DNA of 64,000 bases from Chroicocephalus ridibundus (taxonomy: Eukaryota; Chordata; Aves; Charadriiformes; Laridae). The DNA lies in contig NC_086289.1 in NCBI RefSeq assembly GCF_963924245.1, forward strand, positions 16,041,835 through 16,105,834. Reading direction: 5' to 3'. The notes beneath the pieces were generated by a model, which worked only from the letters and a program-made list of their open reading frames with translations, was not told the origin of the DNA and did not search any database. Of the stretch, positions 28,801 through 40,800 are shown one piece after another. A program made the position numbers and the translations under genes. Every line of letters starts with the position of its first letter. Position 1 is the stretch's first letter.

Positions 28801-31800
28801 CCTCCAGAAGGGTGGGAGGGGAAGGTGGGATTTATCGCAGCGTATCCTCCTTGCAAACCTTAATTTACTGCCCGTGAGTGCACCTTCGGTGGGGGATTCA
28901 CCTGTTGTTGAACCCCTGCGGTTGCTGTGGCTCCATCTGACCGGGCTGTGTGTTCCCGAGGGCTGGGCAGGGACAGCTTTGTCGCCGGTTTACTGCGGGA
29001 CGGACGGGCAGCGTTGGGCTGGGGAGCAGGAGAGCGGCCCCAGACCCGCCTCACCTCGGGTCCCGAGCCAGGTTGCCTTCCCGACTCGGACCCGGGACTG
29101 CTAGCCACACTCAGGGCATCCCTCCCTACGCCATAGGACTGGTCCCCGCAGTTCGTTCCCCCTTGCCTTAACTGGGTGCTGCTTTTTTTAAAACATGTGC
29201 AAAGCTGTGAATATCCTTGTTAGAGCTCTTTTTTTTTCTTTTTTTTGCCCTCCACGCTTTTGTTGTCTGTCTTCTGGTGCTGTTTTTCTATCTATTCTGG
29301 TCTTCTGGTGCTATCTATTCTTCTGGAGCACCTAGCTCCGGGAAGATGCCGAGTACTGCCTCAGAGAGAAACACTCATGGTAATTTATTTTTTTTTTCCT
29401 TAAAGGGAAGATCCCAGATGTCCTTGGTAATTAGAAAAATTAGCAAGGACAATTGTGGAAAGGCTTTGAAAGCTAGTGTGTAGAATGATGTTTCCAACGT
29501 GATAAATTTCCCTTGGTTTTAAGGCAATAGCTCAGCGGTAAGGTTTTTAATTAGTCATTAAATATTGTATTAAAAGTATCACAGGCGATGATAAACTACT
29601 ACAGAATACGGTTGGGTTAGTTACTTGGGGAAGGTGGGAGTGGCGGAAGCTATGACAGGAATATAAAAAAGATAAACTTATTTGAGGTTGCTGTTGTTTC
29701 TTTTTTAATGTAAAACCAACTTTGGTTTGTTTGATTTTCACTTGGCTTTGCAGGTGGGGAGAAGGTGATTTTTAATGTTTAACTACTTCAAAAATAAACA
29801 AACAAATGAAAGACACTACTCTGAAGGGTTAAAAGTCTGAATCTGTAAAGGATGTCTGTTGTTTATCCAGCCAGTTGGCTCATTGTACAACCTGGATACC
29901 TTGACGGATACATGCAGCGGACAAAAACCCCAACCAAACAAAACCCCATCTATAACTTGTTTCTTCCTGCTTTTCAGTTGAAATGCCAGCTCAATCCGTC
30001 CCCACGCGCGTCACCAAGGACGGCGTAAATTCAGGGGCCTTGAGAACTCCACAGCAATATTTCCATAGTTATTTTGGCTGTGCTTTGCACAAGTTCAGCT
30101 TATAATTTAGAGAAGAAAAACGCTTTTTCTCCTTCCTAGCTGTTCTGTGGAGCCTCAGCTCTTTCTGTGCTGCTTTTCTATATTTTTTTTTTTTTCATTG
30201 CAGCAAGAGAGAATTACTGTAGCACCCACAGAGGTGTGAAGGGACTCATTCATCTGTGTGGGGAGTGTGAGGTGCCAGGCATATTTCTGAGGATTGAAAT
30301 ACAGGCATTTAAACTGGTACATCCAGTGTCAGCCTGTAATTGGGGCTTTGAGAGATGAGCTCCGGAAAATCTGGCTGCGGTGGCTTACATGGCTGTTTTG
30401 CCCATCCCCTGTGAGGGATTGCCGCATCCCAGAGCGGTGCCAGCAGAAGGAAACGCGTCCCCTCACCCCCGCCGCTCAAAGCACCGTGTCTTTGCTGCAG
30501 CTAGGGGTGGTGATGGGTTCGAGCACCATACCGCGTGTCAAACGGAGCGGGGAAGATGCAAGGTGGGCTGCCTTTTGCCACCCTGGGATAGTAATTTCAG
30601 GCAGAGAGCTGGCAGTAGCCATGGCTCCGTGTCCGCCGCGGTGACATTGGTGTGCTGCTGACAGATGCGGTGCCACCTCCTGCCTGGATGCGGTGCCTTT
30701 CCCTGGCGGTGTTTGCCTTTGTGCAGCCGCTCCAGTGAGATGAACCGGGGCCGGCAGAGAACGCATTTCCCCCTTCCACCCTGGTGTGGCTCCACATGCA
30801 GCCCCCCACCCCTGGCAGTGGGAAACGCAAGCCCACCTTTGGCAACCCACAGCCACAGCCGCTTCGGAGCGCAGGTTTAGCATGCAGGGTCCGCAACGCC
30901 CCCGGGGCTGGGGTCAGCTCACCTGACTGCCGGCGGTGAGCCAGCACCTTTTAAGAGGCTGCTCCTCCTTTGCCGTCCCTCAAAATGGCATTTCCACTCG
31001 CCCTGAAAAATAAACGAAGTGGCTGAAACCAGCAGGGCTGGAGGTGCCACCTGAGGGGACCTTGGGGTCAAAGTGGGCATGGCCACTGCTTTGAGTTCAA
31101 CTGATGGAGAGTGTGGCTCACAAGTTAGGCTTTCTTCTTAGTCATCCACGTTTCTCAAACCTCTGCTTTTAGTCACCCTTTGGCTTGGTGGGGGTACTCC
31201 AGTGGTACCCCCGGTTTTGGTTGGTGCGAGGCAGCGCACCACCGCCTGGCACGGAGTCAGCTGTGTGACAGCAGGAGAGGGAGGGGAGAGGTTGTCCCCG
31301 TGAAGATACTAAATTGGATTTTATAAGTTTATAGCTATGTTTTGTTTCTTTTACAGAACTATAATCCTGATGCTTAGAGTGGTCTGAAAGGAACAGAAAC
31401 ACTTAGCCTTGAACTTTTGTTCTGCTGCTGCTTCTTGTGCCTCTGAGGTACAAAACATACCTGTAAACTTATAATCAATCAAACCGATGTTCAAGGGCTA
31501 AAAAAAGAAACGCAAAAAGGGCACAGGCTTCATGTTCAATAGTGAGAGACTTGGGGTGGGCAAACCAGAAGATTGCAGTTGGCAATCGACAGGTTTTCGG
31601 AGACCGGCATCCCAGGTAGGTTGGTGTGAACCAGTTGATTTCTTTCTCCCTCTCTTTCTTCTGCCCCCTTGCTTCCCCCCCAAGATAGACTCTTGAACCA
31701 GAGGCAGGCTGGGCTGCCCCTAAAGCTCTGTTTCTGGCATTCCCAAGCAGAGCAAGTGCAATGTCACCCTGGTGTGCCCGAAAAAGGGGAGATGTGGCAA

Positions 31801-34800
31801 CCCCACCAGCAGGTCAGGGGCACGGCGGGAGCTGGCTCTGCAAGGGAGGGGGGGGGCAAAGCTGCTGGGGCTGCACAGGGTGAAATCCAGGAAGCTCAGC
31901 CTTTCCTCCCCATACTGTAAATCCTATACCTGTGCAGTCTATAGGTGTTACGGACAGACAAACCCCTGCCTTCCCCCAGCCCCATCGTCCCCGACCGCGT
32001 GGCCTTTGTTGGAAGCCCCGAGTCGTCGTCGTCCCCCCACAAGCAAGAGCTGGGGGAGGGTACACTTCAAACTCCACTAAACAGTAAAGGCACAATGCAA
32101 ACAAATGTATTGCAGCACGCAGCTATGCAAATAGCTTTAGAGCACAGCACGTTTTCCCCAGCGTTAATTGCTGCGCCGCCAGGGTTGCGTAGCAACAGCT
32201 CCGTTTGTGTCTCTGACAGCTCCTGCCCCTTGATGCCTCTGACACCTTCTGCGGCAGGCGGGGAAGGAGGAGAGAACAGGGCTGCCCTGGGAAAGCTAGA
32301 AGGGCCAGGAGGTAGCGAGGGGCTCAGGTGATAAGATTCGCTCGGGATGCTGGGGTGGCTGCTGCAGCGGAGCTGGAAGCGGGGCGTTGTGGCGCGGGAG
32401 CAGAGGAGCCCCCAGCAGCCGCAGCCTTGTGCAGGCAGCTTTCAGGGCCAGAAAGGGCAGACCTGCCATCTCCCAGGCGCTGCGGGAAAGCTCACTGGCG
32501 GGTGGGTTGTCTCTCCCGTCGCAGTGAATCTTTCTGGGTACCCCATAACGGGTACCCAGGCATGGAGGATCCCCAGGAAGTCACCTCACCCAGCCACGGA
32601 GCTGCATTAGGCTTGTGGCTTCGGCAGCCCTTGGGAGAGGTGACACATTCCTCATGCACACCCAAAGCTCAGAGAGCCTCAGGCCAAGCCCCGTGGGAAG
32701 GGGTGAGCGTGGGCACCAGGAGAAGGCTGCAGATGGTATGGGCAGCCCTGGGCGCCCTTGTTTGTCTGCTGAGCCCAGCAGCTTCTGCTGGGCTGACCGG
32801 TGCCTCCCGAAAGGCAGAGGTGGCTGCCTCCCGAGAACAATTTTTCCTCCTGTTTAAAAGCACCTTCCTAATTCCCATCCTCTGCATCTGCCAGCCGGTC
32901 TTCAGCTCCCGCTGCGCCTTTGCCAGCAGGGCTGAGGAACCTGTTAGTACCCAGCACCTTCCCCCAGGAAGACACTTCAGCTCTGCAATCAGCTCACCTC
33001 TCCTCTCCTCTCTGATAAGCCACGTAAATAAATAGTTTCTCTGCAACAGTTTACACAGTCCATAAGCAACCCTGCCTGAAGCTGTGGGGCACTTGAAATA
33101 AACTCTTCTATTACATCTGAGCATGAAACACGCTCTTCTCCAAAACTGCCCTAAGTAGGGAGGATGTGAGCAATCCTGCATCCGTCTGCTGTCAGGTGAA
33201 AGAATGGCCAAGGGCATGTTTTATTTAGTGGTAATAGCCAGAACAGACAGGAATGGGGGAAAATGCTGAGCAGGTCCCAAGGCACATGGATTGGCAGGTC
33301 CCAGGGAGCACCAAGCTGTGTCTGGGAGATCTGGGGATGGAGAGGCACAGGCTGTGGCTCAGCACTCCAGAGGGATGGGGAGAGAAAGGACCGAGGTGGG
33401 ATCAAGCCACGCTCAGAGCCCAGCCACAGGTGTTGGGGAGAGACCTCTGCCTCAACGTTATCCTGAAAGCCAGGAAAAGGTGATGCTGCCTGCAGCACCC
33501 CAAAGGGGGTGGGCTGGGGAAGCAGCAGGTGAGCTCAAGGTGAGAAGTTGCAGCCCATCTTTGAGCCAAGGTGATGTGAAAGCAGGCGACCCTGAATGCG
33601 ACATGCCTGCAGAACCAGGTGAACTGTGTCACTGAGCCTCAGATGGGTCTTCTAAGGGCAAAGAACATGGTGGCTGAATGGTTTTATTTCCTTTATCAAG
33701 CAGGAAAAATATTTATCTCTGTTTTTTAAGTTTACAGCTTGGTGAGCTGTGTGTATCTCAGATATTGACTCCTTGGAGTACACTGGGGCGAATAAGGTGA
33801 AAATGAGCACCGTGCCCTCAGTCACACTTCAGAGGAAGAAACTAGGCGAAGGCAAGGCGCAAATGCCACCCCGGCGCCTTTAGGAGCAGGGAGTCCAAGT
33901 CCCCTCTGCCACACGAGCAGGACTTTTCCAGCCCCGCACACCCGTGCCGAGCAGGCGTGACCTGCGGCCGGCTGCATTCAGCATCGCTACTGCGAGGCGA
34001 GGACGGACCGTGCCCGGCTGCTTTGGTCCCTTCTCCCAAACTGGGGTCTCTTACACAGATCCACCATCTCCTCCCTCGGCTGGCATCGCCCGGCTCGTAA
34101 CTCGCCTTCTTCTCCTCGTCACCCACCAGGGCGACCCCTTCGCCCCTGCCACGGGCTCTTCCTTGGCAGCCATTTGCGTGTCGCACCCGAAGGTGCCCCG
34201 GCAAGGAGGGACTTGGCTTTTTTGCCTTCATAACCTTCCCGACGGGTGCCCGGGGAAGGTGGCGTCGGGCTGGGCCAGGACAGGGCCACACCTCTGCCGC
34301 CGCCGTTATAAATTCAGGCTCGGTGGGGGAAGATGGCTGCCACTCTTAGGAGCTGGGCTTTGCGAGCAGGTAAGAGGAAAGCAACCGCCCTCTTCGCAAA
34401 GGTGGAAAAAAAAAAAAAAAAAAGAAGAAGTCGTGCTGAGCTCTGCCCCTTCGCAAAGCCCCCTGCGCCAAGCCCTCCTTTTGCAGGGGAAGGGGGGGCG
34501 AAAGGTTTTTTTTATCCCCTTTGTTATTCAGCAGGGCAAGGGGAGGAGCTGGGCTGTGTAAGAGATCCTGGCTGACATAACCCTTCCCGTGCAGGGCTCT
34601 GGAGAGGGGCCAGGTTGTACCTGAGCATTTTTTTTTATTTAAACTAATCCCAGGCGTTGCGAATTGAAAGTCATCGCAGCGCCAGGTACAACCAGTTGAG
34701 ATGGTGGCTGGAGGGCGTTTTTCTTGCCTGGGTGTAGTAAAGCAGTCTCAGGGTACGTTGTTTTATGGCTAAACCTGACAGCATGTTCTGGAGGTGCCGG

Positions 34801-37800
34801 AACTTGCTCAGCCTTTTCTGGGCAGTTTTGGGAAAACCCTGCCCAAGAAGCCTTGAAGGGAACTGAGTGGCTGAGATTGAGAGGCGAAGCCTCATTACGC
34901 TTAAAAACTTGGGCAAACTGGAAAGCAAAGGCTGGCTAGCAGATGCTCAGGGCAGGCTCGGCTGCAGCCTAGCCTTTCTGGGTGAAGAGGTGCCACTTGG
35001 CCAGCCCAGAGCCCAAAGTGGCCCTTGGGCACCTTTCCCTGCCCTTTGCCGGGTTTGGGAGCGGACCCCCATGAGCCAGGGGGAGCGGGTTGCTGGCGGT
35101 GCCTTCTCTGGCACTTGTCAGTTCAAAGAAAGCAGCCAACAAGCAGTAAGCAAGCCGCAGGTGAGGGTTGCCCAGGGCTGGCTCGGTCACACCGGCTGCC
35201 ACCGAGCCCCGCCGGCTTCGGTCCCTGGCTTTCCTTCCTCCTCCTCTCTGCCGACGGCTCCTCCAAGCCGGGGCTCTTTCTCCCTGTCTGCCTGTCCTGG
35301 CAGCGTGGGGAGGGAAAAACCAATCCAGATAAAACTGCTTTTCCCCACCCTGGCCCCAAACCCCGCGATAAGCGTGTCCCTCTTGACCCAGCGAGTGAGC
35401 GAGGTCGGCGTCCGATGCTGGGGAGGGGAGAGCAAGGCTGTAGCTGGCGGGGCGGGGGGGAACGGCTTTCCCTCCTCTGGTACAAGGCCAGGAGGTGCAA
35501 AGTGCAACTGCTACTGAAAAGCAACCCAGCATCGCTGGCAAAGATCCCGTGCCGGGCAGCATGGGTGCCAGGGTGCACAGCCCCCTCGGCGTGGCGGGGA
35601 CTGTGTGGGAATCGCCTGCGCTGCCGTTGGGAACCGATACGGTCTCGATAACAGCGCCTGGCATGGCACTCCTGATGAGTTAATGCAAACACTGGGTAAT
35701 TATCCCTTAACCCCTTCGCCAATAAGGCCTAATTAATTGCCTCTGCCAAGCAGGTAAATGATAATGGCCTTGGTTTGAGAGCTAGTGAGCGGCAGTGATC
35801 CTGTGCTGTAGAAGCACACCTTTCTGAGCGACCACCGCACATTGACAGCCAGCCCATCAGCTGCAGAGCCGCTTTATTAAATGGCAGTAAATCAAAGGTC
35901 AGTGCAAACGGGAAGGCAGCGCACCGCACAAGGGTGCATCGCTGCCTGCATGTTCCCGCTCGTCAAAATTTCTGCACTGATTACAGGGGAGGCTCAGATC
36001 TGCTCGGTTGGCCCAAGAGCCTTCTTGTGCTGCTGAGGCATAAGCAGAATTCGAAGACTTAGAGTAGTTCAAGACTTCTGGCATCTGGCTGCCCAGCTGG
36101 GACGCTGCTGTGCTCCCACCCAGCCTGGCTGTGCAGATCCAGCAGTCCTGGGGTGGGAGAGGAGGGGGTCCCCAAAGTTCTGGGACTTCTACACCGGCCA
36201 CCGTGCAGATACTAGATTTGATTCTCACTGGGAAATGTAGGTTTGCTTTGAGCACGTCACGTGGTGCCTACACACCAGGATGTCCTGGGCAGAAGTGTAA
36301 TTACGGGTGCTCTGGCAGTGGGAGGCAAACAGAAGTGCCAGTCCGTGTCCTGCCAGCACCTGAGTGTGCACGCTGGGGGCTGGAGGGGTTGTCATGCTTG
36401 ATCTCACCTGGAGGTCAGGCAAGCGATGTGCTGAGTGGGAGAAGAAGGGTTATTCCAGTTTTGCAGCGTAAACTTTTATTCCCTGGGACATGTTACTGAT
36501 TGCTTCTCTCTTTGTCTCTCTAGAGAGGATGCAGCAGAGACAATAGCAATAGACTCTAACAATCAGCCGAAGTCTCCACTGGAAAAGTTTATGGTCAGAC
36601 TGTGTACGCATCACCAGAAGCAATTCATTCGTGTGCTAAACGACATATACACTGAAGTGCAACCAGACTCTGAAGGCCAGCCGTTGTCTGAATCCGAGAG
36701 CATGGAGGCCTCTACTTGTGGCTCTGGTTGTAGCCAGCGAAGCACTGAAAATCAGGATAAGGGTGCTACTTGTACTGAATCAAAGCCCCCTTCTTCCTCG
36801 GACCCAGGACAGTCGGGGTCCGATGGCCCCCTGCATGTTACAGGACAAGCCCCGAAGCAGCCAGCGGAGCTGAGGTCTCTGGATAGAGCAGAGAGCTCCA
36901 GTCCTGCTTTGAGAAGGGACTTCTCCGAGCTCCCTGTCACCAGGCTTCATTCTGCTAGTCCAAAGGATAGCTCCACCCAAGGATACCTCAGCATGTTGAA
37001 CTCTTCCTCTTTGAATTTCCATCATGTCACAAAAAGCCTGGAAGGGCAGCAAGCCGCTGGACACGAGCAAGAAGCCGGTGTCAGAAAGTGTGAGGACAAT
37101 AAAGAGCAGCTAGCAGGTAAGACTCTCGTGGAAGGTTATATCTCGGTCAAGGTGGCGAATGTGAACGGCAGCGAGGACAGCTTAGACGGCTGTCTGGGGT
37201 CCCAAAAGAGCTCTTTCAGAGCTCTGCCAGAAGAGTCCTGGGATCCCGGCTTTGCGGTGACCCCCCCTCGCAGAGCCGACAAAGAGAACACTTTGCAATG
37301 CAGCTCGAAAGCATCTTTGCACCAGGACTTAGATGCGAAAGAACAAGATGCGAGACCAAAGCAAGAAAACCACCTGCACACCGTGGCCAAGGGCAAGGCA
37401 GGCTGCCACCTGCACCCGGCCGACAAGGGACCCCTCGATAAGTCCAAAGAGGGCTGGCTGCCCGCCGGCACCACGCCAGCCGCCCACCGGACCCCCAGCG
37501 GGCACCCCCGCGCCAAGGCAGCCTCCCTCAGAGCCACTCGGAAGAGCAAGAAGGCGTCGGGGCTGAGGATCAATGACTACGACAACCAGTGTGACGTGGT
37601 CTACATCAGCCAGCCCATCACCGAGTGCCATTTCGAGAGCCAGCGGTCGGTGGCGTCCCGCAAGACGGCGAGGAAGAGCACCCGGGGGTACTACTTCAAC
37701 GGGGAGTGCTGCGAGCTCCCGACCGTCCGCACGCTGGTCAGGAGCTCCCGGGCGGAGGAGAGGGGGAGCAGCCCGGCACTGCGAACGGAGACCCTCGTAA

Positions 37801-40800
37801 GCGCCAAGCCGCCCCTGGTGCTCTCGGTGGGGGGGTCGGCGGGGGCAGGACGGGAAGGCGAGAAGAGGGTTTCCCTGAGGCTCCTGGCTAAAGGGGCACC
37901 AACCAGCCGAGAAACAAAAGACAGAGCTGAGCTGGGCTCCGTGCAGCCCCGGGATACCCGGGCGCTGCGGTCGAGGGAAGCCGCCATGGCCATACCCTTC
38001 TTCTCCCTCTCTGCTCCACCCAGCCCCCAGAAAGAGGACAGCTTGGCTGGCTCGCCGCCCCCTGCCTCCCCTCCTGCCGAAGGAGGGGGGACGAGAGTGG
38101 GAAGTACTGTCCCCTGGGAGGCTGGCAGCAGCCTGGGCTGCTCCGGGGAGGGCAGCGGTGGCGGGCAGGCTGATGATTTTGCTGCCCTTCCTGTCTCAGA
38201 AGCACCCGTCAGGGAGGAAGGTTGCCCAGGCTCTGAAACACAAACTGATCCGGACCTCTCTGCCAGCCCGGAGACAAATTGCCCCTTGCAGCCCTCCGCT
38301 GCAGCGGACACATCACCCCTGGACCATGATGGCGCCAGGGATCCTGCCCAGCTTCCAGGTGCGGGAGACACGGAGCCCAGCGGGCTGCGTCCGGCAGAGC
38401 CCTCCCCACACTCTCCAGGCTGGCTGACTCCTGATGAGCCCCCTGCCACTGTGGATGGGGAGAGTCCCCCGGAGCCCCCTGCCACCTTGCAATGCGTGAA
38501 CATGAACAAAAGCATCGATGCTGAACCAGAAGCCGAATTATTTGGCGTGGCGAGTGATGGCTCCCTCGAGCAAGAGGAGGCCGTGCCAGCCGGCACAGCC
38601 CTCCCCAAAACCTCAGGAGGGGAGGCAGCGCAGAATAACAGCCCAGCAGGTGAAAAAGAGCCTGTTGAAGGAGAAATGCCGCCTGACCCCGATGGCTCAG
38701 ACGCTGCAGGGAAAGACTCATTCTCTTCCAAAGACAGTCTAGACAAGAAACGCAAGAAAGGCAGGAGAGTGCTCGTGGCATCAGACCGGCGTCTCCGAAG
38801 CCAGCAATCCCAGTCACCCGCTGAGGGCAGTGCTGAGGACGTGGGTACTTCCAGTTCTGTACAGCTTCCTTGCCTTCAGATCAAACTCTCCAAGAGCCCT
38901 GGCGCTAAGCGGTTCAAGAGAGAAGTGCACCAGGATGGGGCAGCATCCCTGGACTTCCCAAATGACTGCTTCCCCAACGCGCTGCTCAAAACCAGTGAGG
39001 GGCCGGGCACCGGCCGGGCCCCGGAGAGCATTGCTGAGCAGTGGCCGGGCGAGGAGAACGGTGTCATTACCAGACAAACCTATAAAAGCATCTTAGCGAA
39101 AGAGACTGCGGCAGAGGCAGAAAATTCCTCTAAAGACGACTCCCCTGCTAACAGCAGCCCAAGTCAACCGGGTGAGATGCTGGAAATCAGCGTCCAGGCT
39201 GATTCTGAGAACGGAAGCATTCTCCTCCCCCCGGAGAGCAGCATGCCTGCAAATAATGCCGAGGAAGTGGATGTGAAACCAGGCGGTGCCAGCGCAAAGG
39301 ACAAGGAGAGCTCTGACAGTGCCATGGACACGGGCAAGCTGGAAAGCTGCGAGCCAGTGGCCAGTTTGCTTCCATGTCCCAGCAGCAGAGGTGGAAGCAA
39401 GCATCTTCCAGCAAAGGCTGCAAAGCATAAAAAGGTCGCCCTGCAGTTTTATAACTTAAGACACACGCCCGCACCTGTGGAAACCACAAAAAAGAGCACA
39501 CCAGGGAAGGAGTCTATGCAAGCGATCCCCAAACTGAGGGACGAATGGAGTTCAGGGAATGACGACTTCCCAGCGTTGGAGGACATAGACAGCAAACCAA
39601 AGTTCATGGAGTGGTGTGCTGAAGAGGAGAACCAGGAGCTCATTGCCGAGTTCAACGCCCAGTACATGAAAGTTCAGAAGGGCTGGATTCAGCTGGAGAA
39701 GGAGGTGCAGCCAACCCCCAAGGTAAAGAACAAAGCCGACAAACTGAAAGAGATTTGGAAAAGCAAGAAAAGGACGCGGAAAAGTAGAGGCTCGCTGGAA
39801 GTGCAGAAGCTTTCTCCTGTCCAGATGCTGTTTATGAAGGCTTTTAAGCTCTCCGACATCTGCCAGTGGTTTCTGGAGACAACTGAAACCAGGTCTCTAG
39901 TGATTGTGAAGAAACTCAACACCCGTCTCCCAGGGGAGATCCCCCCCATCAAGGTCCCCATGCAGAAATATTCCTCCTCCGGTCTCTACCCCAGCTCCCT
40001 GCAAGCCGAACGTTTGAAAAAACACCTCAAGAAGTTCGCTGCAACTACCCCGGCTCGGAATAACCTGAAGAACCAAAAGCTTTGGGCCAAAATTCGGGAG
40101 AACGCTGATAAAGCGGAGGCTGAAGAAGCCACCCCTCCCAACCAGACGTCTCCCACCGAGGCCGGCGCTGAGAACCTGAGCGAAGACAAAACCATCCCGC
40201 CTGCCCTCAGCTTGCCCACGCAGGCCAGCACCAGGATCCTGCGCAAGTACTCCAACCTGCGGGGCAAGCTGCGAGCCCAGCACCGCGTGGTGAAGGCGGA
40301 GAAGAAGAGCGACAGCCCGGGGGACCACCCATCCCTGGAGAGCAAGCAGAGCCGGAAGAGCGTGTGCATCAACCCGCTGATGTCTCCAAAGTTGGCCTTG
40401 CAGATCAAAGCAGACGCCTTTCCCGCTAGATCTCCGTCAGTGGATGGGACGGGGAAGGGGCGGAAGGGGAAGGGCAGGTCCCAGGAGGACCCCTCGCCCA
40501 AAGCTGATCTTCAGCTCAGCAGGAAGAAGAGGACGCTGAAGGAGAGCGGGAGCACCCAGGAACGGTCTGGTTCCTCCACCAAGGACAAGCTGCCTGCCAA
40601 GAAGGCCAGTAAAATAAAGCATTCGGAGGTCGGCACAAAAGCTCCCGCCACCCGAAAGCAGGCTGCCATGGAGAGAAGCAATAAGCTGGCTAGAAAAATG
40701 TCTTTCAAAGAGAAGAGAGCCCCGAAAAGGCAGCTGGAGAAGGTGCGGCTCCCCATGCGGAAGGGCAAGGAGAACACAAGCCGACGGGCCGTGCTGCTCC

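Larger units (their letters stand above)
22026..36523 (+). other. LCOR: LCOR long-isoform intron (14.5 kb downstream of the short 3'UTR)
   Basis: The DNA between the short isoform's poly(A) site and the long isoform's exon must be spliced out in the long transcript. The acceptor is TTTGTCTCTCTAG at 36511-36523. GC and CpG content rise through the interval. Open frames up to 235 codons exist on both strands but show no domain and reflect the GC-rich composition. It contains homopolymer tracts (T at about 23092-23112, A-rich at about 27908-27940, A at about 34406-34424), two perfect hairpins and a promoter-like spot at 34.3 kb, listed separately. I recognise no transposon or gene. Confidence 0.7.

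Noticed and set aside
32328..33035. 235-codon open frame in the LCOR intron
   Set aside because: It is a chance frame in GC-rich DNA; no conserved motif, and overlapping frames on both strands are equally long.
37691..38755. 354-codon open frame antisense to the LCOR long exon
   Set aside because: It lies entirely opposite the GC-rich coding exon, has serine/proline-rich low complexity and no domain; it is a shadow of the real frame.
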